NCBI RefSeq assembly: GCF_019222765.1
Contig: NZ_CP078145.1
Coordinates: 8,618,001 to 8,682,000 of the forward strand
Direction: 5' to 3'
Length of the DNA: 64,000 nucleotides
Source of the DNA: Nocardia iowensis
GTDB taxonomy: Bacteria > Actinomycetota > Actinomycetes > Mycobacteriales > Mycobacteriaceae
Part shown: piece by piece, positions 60,150 to 64,000 of the stretch
Numbering within the stretch: position 1 is the first letter of the stretch
Layout of the letters: the number at the start of each line of letters is the position of its first letter
Made by a program: the position numbers and the translations under genes
The notes under the pieces: generated by a model
What the model was told of the DNA's origin: nothing
Databases searched by the model: none
What the model saw: the letters and a program-made list of their open reading frames with translations, nothing else

Positions 60150-60959
60150 ATGGACGCCGTGAACGACGCCGCGAACCATACTGCCGAGTCAGTTCCGGGC
60201 CCGCCGTCCACAGGTTCGGCCCCGGCTGAGCGCGAGCCCCGCAACAGCACCGGCTCCCGCCTGTACCCACGGGTGACCAGTTTCCGGTCGCGCCGGGGTG
60301 CGCTGACCGCGACCCAGCAGCAATCGTGGGCCAGGATGTGGCCGACGATCGGCCGCGAGGTCGCCGACGAACCGCTGGACGCCGCCGCCTGGTTCGGCCG
60401 CGAAGCGCCGCTCGTCGTCGAAATCGGCTGCGGCACCGGCACCGCCACCGCGGCGATGGCGCAGGCCGAACCGCACCTGAATCTGATCGGCATCGAGGTA
60501 TACAAACCCGGCCTCGCCCAACTGGTGCAGCGCATCGAACGCGAACAGATCGACAACATCCGGCTGTTACGCGGCGACGCCGTCGATGTGCTGGAAAACA
60601 TGATTGCTGCGGAGTCGCTAACCGGCGTCCGAGTTTTCTTTCCCGATCCGTGGCCGAAGGCGCGTCATCACAAAAGGCGCCTGCTGCAACCCGCGACATT
60701 CGCCTTGATCGCCGATCGACTGAAACCGGGCGGTGTGTTGCATGTCGCGACCGACCACGCGGATTACGCGGAACACATTGCTGCCGTCGGTGCGGAAGAA
60801 CCGCTGCTCAGAGGCTTGAACGAGACCACGGGTGGGGTCAGCGCGGAGAACAGGGACACCGCGCCGATCGGCTTCGAAAGGCCGGTCACAAAATTCGAAG
60901 GCAAGGCACATCGTGCCGGTAGCGCCATCACAGAGCTCATATGGGGGAAGATCGGATAA
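60150..60959 (+). CDS. trmB: tRNA (guanine-N7-)-methyltransferase
   Basis: A 269-aa protein. A variable N-terminal extension of about 45 residues is followed by the TrmB core: RSRRGALTATQQQSWARMWP, LVVEIGCGTGTATAAMAQAE (SAM site), GIEVYKPGLAQLVQRIEREQ, and the diagnostic FFPDPWPKARHHKRRLLQP. It methylates G46 of tRNAs. It starts the trmB / NYN gene / mmpL3 set, matching Rv0208c-Rv0206c. Its stop overlaps the start of a 27-codon mini-ORF. Confidence 0.95.
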   Translation: MDAVNDAANHTAESVPGPPSTGSAPAEREPRNSTGSRLYPRVTSFRSRRGALTATQQQSWARMWPTIGREVADEPLDAAAWFGREAPLVVEIGCGTGTATAAMAQAEPHLNLIGIEVYKPGLAQLVQRIEREQIDNIRLLRGDAVDVLENMIAAESLTGVRVFFPDPWPKARHHKRRLLQPATFALIADRLKPGGVLHVATDHADYAEHIAAVGAEEPLLRGLNETTGGVSAENRDTAPIGFERPVTKFEGKAHRAGSAITELIWGKIG

Positions 60960-61042
60960 TGAGCGAGCGCAGCGAGCGAACGATTAGCTCAGCCGGCCTG
61001 ACGGTCATGACGGAGCCGAGCGTCAGCGAGGCGGAGGCATGA
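60959..61042 (+). CDS. 27-codon coupled mini-ORF containing a GAGCGAGCGC-type repeat
   Basis: Its ATG overlaps the trmB stop (TAATG) and its TGA overlaps the ATG of the NYN gene (ATGA). The product would begin MSERSERTISSAGLTV. The first part is the repeat GAGCGAGCGCAGCGAGCGAA, an imperfect palindrome of a type frequent in intergenic regions of this group. A translation-linking role is likelier than a functional peptide. Confidence 0.4.
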   Translation: MSERSERTISSAGLTVMTEPSVSEAEA

Positions 61043-61767
61043 GCGTTAGTGAAATGGCCCACGAGGTGGTCGATGTTGCCGGGGAGGTGCCGGGAACCGG
61101 AGCGGAAGGTCTGGGCGGCGTACCGCCGGACGTGCGCCGGGTCCTGCTGGTGTGGGACGCCCCGAACCTCGACATGGGTCTCGGCGCCATCCTCGGTGGG
61201 CGGCCGACGGCGGCCTATCGCCCCCGGTTCGACGCGCTCGGCCGCTGGCTGCTGGCCCGCACCGCCGAACTCTCGGTCGGCAGCGTGCACCGGGTCGAAC
61301 CGGAAGCCACCGTCTTCACCAACATCGCGCCGGGCACGGCGGACGTGGTGCGGCCGTGGGTCGAGGCACTGCGCAATGTCGGTTACGCGGTTTTCGCCAA
61401 GCCCAAGATCGACGAGGACTCCGATGTCGACGCCGACATGCTCGCGCACATCGAAATGCGCAGCCGCGGTGCCGGCCTAGCCGGCATCATGGTCGCCTCG
61501 GCCGACGGCCAGGCGTTCCGTGAACCACTCGAAGAACTCGCCGCCGCCGGAATACCGGTTCAGATACTCGGCTTCCGCGAGCATGCGAGTTGGGCCGTCA
61601 CATCCGATACCCTCGAGTTCATCGATCTCGAGGACATCCCGGGCGTGTTCCGTGAACCACTGCCCAGGGTCAGCCTCGACTCGCTGCCCGACGAGGGCGC
61701 CTGGCTGCAGCCGTTCCGGCCGCTGTCGGCGCTGCTCACCTCTCGCCCAGCGCAAGGAGTCGCTTAA
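61039..61767 (+). CDS. NYN-domain protein (Rv0207c-like), predicted PIN-like ribonuclease fold
   Basis: A 242-aa protein from an ATG at 61039 (GGAGG immediately upstream); a second ATG at 61054 is possible. The domain start RRVLLVWDAPNLDMGLGAIL holds the first acidic residue, followed by VHRVEPEATVFTNIAPGTAD, ADMLAHIEMRSRGAGLAGIM with VASADGQAFREPLEELAAAG, fitting the LabA/NYN fold with conserved Asp residues. A nuclease or nucleotide-processing role is inferred from the fold. It abuts mmpL3 (stop TAA followed directly by GTG), as in mycobacteria. Confidence 0.85.
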   Translation: MSVSEMAHEVVDVAGEVPGTGAEGLGGVPPDVRRVLLVWDAPNLDMGLGAILGGRPTAAYRPRFDALGRWLLARTAELSVGSVHRVEPEATVFTNIAPGTADVVRPWVEALRNVGYAVFAKPKIDEDSDVDADMLAHIEMRSRGAGLAGIMVASADGQAFREPLEELAAAGIPVQILGFREHASWAVTSDTLEFIDLEDIPGVFREPLPRVSLDSLPDEGAWLQPFRPLSALLTSRPAQGVA

Positions 61768-64000
61768 GTGTTCACACGCTGGGGCGATCTGGTCTACAAG
61801 CTGCGCTTCGGCGTCATCGGCATCGTCGCGGCCGCGCTATTGGCGCTGGGCGGGTACGGCCTCGGTTTGGGAGACAATCTCAGCTCCAGCGGGTGGGATG
61901 ATCCGAACTCGGAATCCTCACAGGGTGCGCGGATCGCCGACGCCGCCTTCGGGCGCGACCACACCAGCGACGTGATCGTGCTGTACACCGCGCCCGAGGG
62001 CAAGACGATCGATGATCCCGAGTTCAAGAAAAAGGTCCTCGACAGCCTGAACAGTCTGCCGCGCGAACACCCGGAGATCACCAAGATCAACGGCGCCTAC
62101 TGGCAGACCGAAACCGGGCCAGCGTCGCCGCTGACCTTCGGTTCGAAGGACAAGAAATACACCTTCGCCTCGATCGCCATCAAGGGCGACAACGACACCG
62201 AGATGTTGAACAACTTCCGGAAAGTGAAGGACGTCTTCACGATTCCGGGGGTGGATGTGCAGGTCGCCGGGCTGCAGGCGGTCGCGGGCACGCTCAACGA
62301 CACCATGGCCGACGACCAGCACCGGATGGAGATCCTGGCCATCCCCGCCGTCGCGGTGCTGCTGTTCTTCATCTTCGGCGGCCTGATCGCCGCCGGGCTG
62401 CCGCTGATCGTGGGTGGCCTCACGGTGATCGGCGCCAACGGCATCGTCTTGTTCCTCACCGAATTCACCGAGGTGAATTCGTTCGTCGCGCCGGTCGTGT
62501 CGATGATCGGTCTCGGTCTCGCGATCGATTACGGCCTGTTCATCGTGAGCCGATTCCGTGAGGAACTCGCCGAGGGGTACGGCACGCCCGCCGCGGTGCG
62601 CCGGACGGTGATGACAGCGGGCCGCACCGTCGTGTTCTCCGCGACCATGATCATCGCCAGTCTCGGCGGCATGCTGCTGTTCCCGCAGGGCTTCCTGAAG
62701 TCGATCGCCTACGGATCGATCGCCACGGTCTCGCTGGCGGCGCTGACGTCCATCACCATCCTGCCCGCCATGTTGGGTGTGCTCGGACCGCGAGTGGACA
62801 AGTTCGGGCTCAAGCGATTCCGCAAGACCAAGACGGCCGAGGAAGTCGAGAACGGCTTCTGGGGCAAATCCACCCGCTGGGTGATGCAGCATCCGCTCAA
62901 GATCGCGATCCCGATCTGCATCCTGCTGCTGCTGTTGATCATTCCGGTCAAGAATTTGGCGTTCGGCGGCATCAACGAGCGGTACCTGCCGCCGGACAAC
63001 TCGACCCGGCTCGCGCAGGCGAAATTCGACTCGATCTTCCCGCTGCGCAAATCCGATCCGATCCAGCTGGTGTTCGTCTCGTCGAACAGCGCCAATGTCG
63101 GCAAGGCGTGGGCCGAGGCCAAGCAGGCGCCCGGTCTCGCGGGCACTTTCGAGGTGCCGTCGCGCTCCAATACCGATCAAAATGTGTATCGCACCAGCGC
63201 GACCCTCGCCGACTCGGAGGACGCCGACCCGACCATCGAATATCTGCGTTCGATCGACGTTCCCGACGACGTGACCATGTACGTCGGTGGTCAGCCGGTC
63301 ATCCAGAAGGACAGCATCGACGCGTTGCTTGATCGGATGCCATGGATGATCGCGCTGGTGCTGTTCGTCACCACGCTGCTGATGTTCCTGACCTTCGGCT
63401 CACTGGTGTTGCCGATCAAGGCCGCGCTGATGAGTGCGCTCGGATTGGGTTCCACGCTCGGCATTTTGACCTGGATCTTCGTCGACGGGCACGGTGCCGG
63501 TCTGCTGAACTTCACCCCGCAGCCGATCATGTCGCCGGTGCTGGTGCTGATCATCGCGGTGATCTACGGCCTCTCGACCGACTACGAGGTGTTCCTGCTG
63601 TCGCGGATGGTGGAAGCGCGCACGCAGGGCGCCTCGACCACCGAGGCGGTCCGCATCGGCACCGCGCAGACCGGGCGCATCATCACCGCGGCCGCCCTTA
63701 TCCTGCTCGTGGTCACCGGCGCGTTCGCGTTCTCCGATCTGGTGATGATGCAGTACCTCGCGTACGGCATGATCGCCGCGCTGTTCATCGACGCCACCAT
63801 TCTGCGCATGCTGCTGGTGCCCGCGACGATGAAGCTGCTCGGCGACGACTGCTGGTGGGCGCCGGCCTGGATGAAGAAGATCCAGCAGAAGATCGGCCTC
63901 GGCGAGCCCATTCTCGACGACGAGCGCCCCGGCGGCGGTGAGGTCGTCGACCTGGTCAAGACCACCCCGATCACCGACCCGGTCACCATGCAGATCCCCG
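61768..64000 (+). CDS. mmpL3: MmpL3-type trehalose monomycolate exporter (RND), 3' end outside window
   Basis: The first 744 codons from a GTG at 61768 with AAGGAG upstream. RND/MmpL architecture: helix 1 (GVIGIVAAALLALGGYGLGL), first periplasmic loop, a helix bundle with the proton-relay pair Asp254-Tyr255 in GLGLAIDYGLFIVSRFREE, a second periplasmic loop, and the second relay pair Asp605-Tyr606 in YGLSTDYEVFLLSRMVEART. Both Asp-Tyr pairs are diagnostic of MmpL3. It flips trehalose monomycolate to the outer side for mycolic acid layer assembly and is usually essential. The C-terminal tail is beyond the edge. Confidence 0.95.
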   Translation, partial: MFTRWGDLVYKLRFGVIGIVAAALLALGGYGLGLGDNLSSSGWDDPNSESSQGARIADAAFGRDHTSDVIVLYTAPEGKTIDDPEFKKKVLDSLNSLPREHPEITKINGAYWQTETGPASPLTFGSKDKKYTFASIAIKGDNDTEMLNNFRKVKDVFTIPGVDVQVAGLQAVAGTLNDTMADDQHRMEILAIPAVAVLLFFIFGGLIAAGLPLIVGGLTVIGANGIVLFLTEFTEVNSFVAPVVSMIGLGLAIDYGLFIVSRFREELAEGYGTPAAVRRTVMTAGRTVVFSATMIIASLGGMLLFPQGFLKSIAYGSIATVSLAALTSITILPAMLGVLGPRVDKFGLKRFRKTKTAEEVENGFWGKSTRWVMQHPLKIAIPICILLLLLIIPVKNLAFGGINERYLPPDNSTRLAQAKFDSIFPLRKSDPIQLVFVSSNSANVGKAWAEAKQAPGLAGTFEVPSRSNTDQNVYRTSATLADSEDADPTIEYLRSIDVPDDVTMYVGGQPVIQKDSIDALLDRMPWMIALVLFVTTLLMFLTFGSLVLPIKAALMSALGLGSTLGILTWIFVDGHGAGLLNFTPQPIMSPVLVLIIAVIYGLSTDYEVFLLSRMVEARTQGASTTEAVRIGTAQTGRIITAAALILLVVTGAFAFSDLVMMQYLAYGMIAALFIDATILRMLLVPATMKLLGDDCWWAPAWMKKIQQKIGLGEPILDDERPGGGEVVDLVKTTPITDPVTMQIP

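Noticed and set aside
58787..60601. 604-codon minus-strand frame opposite the lipase and trmB genes
   Set aside because: Spans two unrelated genes and lacks any recognisable domain.
1..64000. CRISPR arrays, rRNA, tRNA genes, insertion sequences, integrase or attachment sites
   Set aside because: No regularly spaced direct repeats, cloverleaf-like sequences, transposase or integrase motifs were found by reading; exact att repeats could not be searched without tools and the left end of the element is outside the window.

Overview
The window looks like a chromosome segment of a mycolic-acid actinomycete (order Mycobacteriales), most likely Nocardia or a close relative. It has very high GC, GTG/TTG starts, and orthologue-like copies of mycobacterial cell-envelope genes (aftD, mmpL3, lpqI, fabG4, htdX) in an order I recall as matching the M. 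tuberculosis Rv0206c-Rv0243 neighbourhood read backwards. All family names are from memory and by eye; no search was run.

Region 1 (1 to about 20.8 kb) is a phage-derived element transcribed almost wholly on the minus strand. Read right to left it holds: a divergent pair of small HTH regulators (20.2-20.8 kb); two small overlapping genes; a lysin-B-like esterase; a phage winged-helix/replication-type gene, a 14-codon mini-ORF and another phage-type gene (17.1-19.4 kb); a small secreted protein; two very small genes; a 989-aa polymorphic toxin with a C-terminal HxxD (Ntox15/Tde-like) domain; its GAD-like/DUF1851 immunity protein; then a siphovirus-type tail module. The tail module comprises a terminator-like protein, major tail protein, two tail-assembly chaperones joined by a probable -1 frameshift, a tape-measure-like protein, two tail-tip proteins, three tandem collagen-like fibre proteins, and a minor tail protein that runs off the window. 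No capsid, portal, protease, terminase or integrase is visible where a siphophage would carry them. The toxin N terminus and the tape-measure C terminus share a distinctive NF[N/H]GM motif. My main inference is that this is a domesticated, headless, non-contractile tail particle that carries or delivers a DNase-type toxin.

Region 2 (21-27.9 kb): a VanW-family envelope protein, NAD-type 6-phosphogluconate dehydrogenase, and a secreted pair, one of which is a lipase-fold protein lacking its catalytic Ser and probably His, followed by a 28-aa hydrophobic ORF.

Region 3 (27.9-41.5 kb): a lipid module (thiolase, FabG4-type reductase, MaoC/HtdX dehydratase) with a palindromic operator that recurs before a TetR gene; LpqI; a universal stress protein; isochorismate synthase; the small DUF2613 protein; and the giant arabinofuranosyltransferase AftD.

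Region 4 (41.5-64 kb): envelope and polysaccharide functions (acyltransferase 3, DUF3068 protein, a flippase, a multi-spanning GT-C-like protein, GT4 glycosyltransferase, methyltransferase), aldehyde dehydrogenase, GTP-type PEP carboxykinase, a pair of dynamin/GTPase-like genes, an SDR, an intact LIP-family lipase, trmB, an NYN-domain gene, and the first 744 codons of mmpL3.
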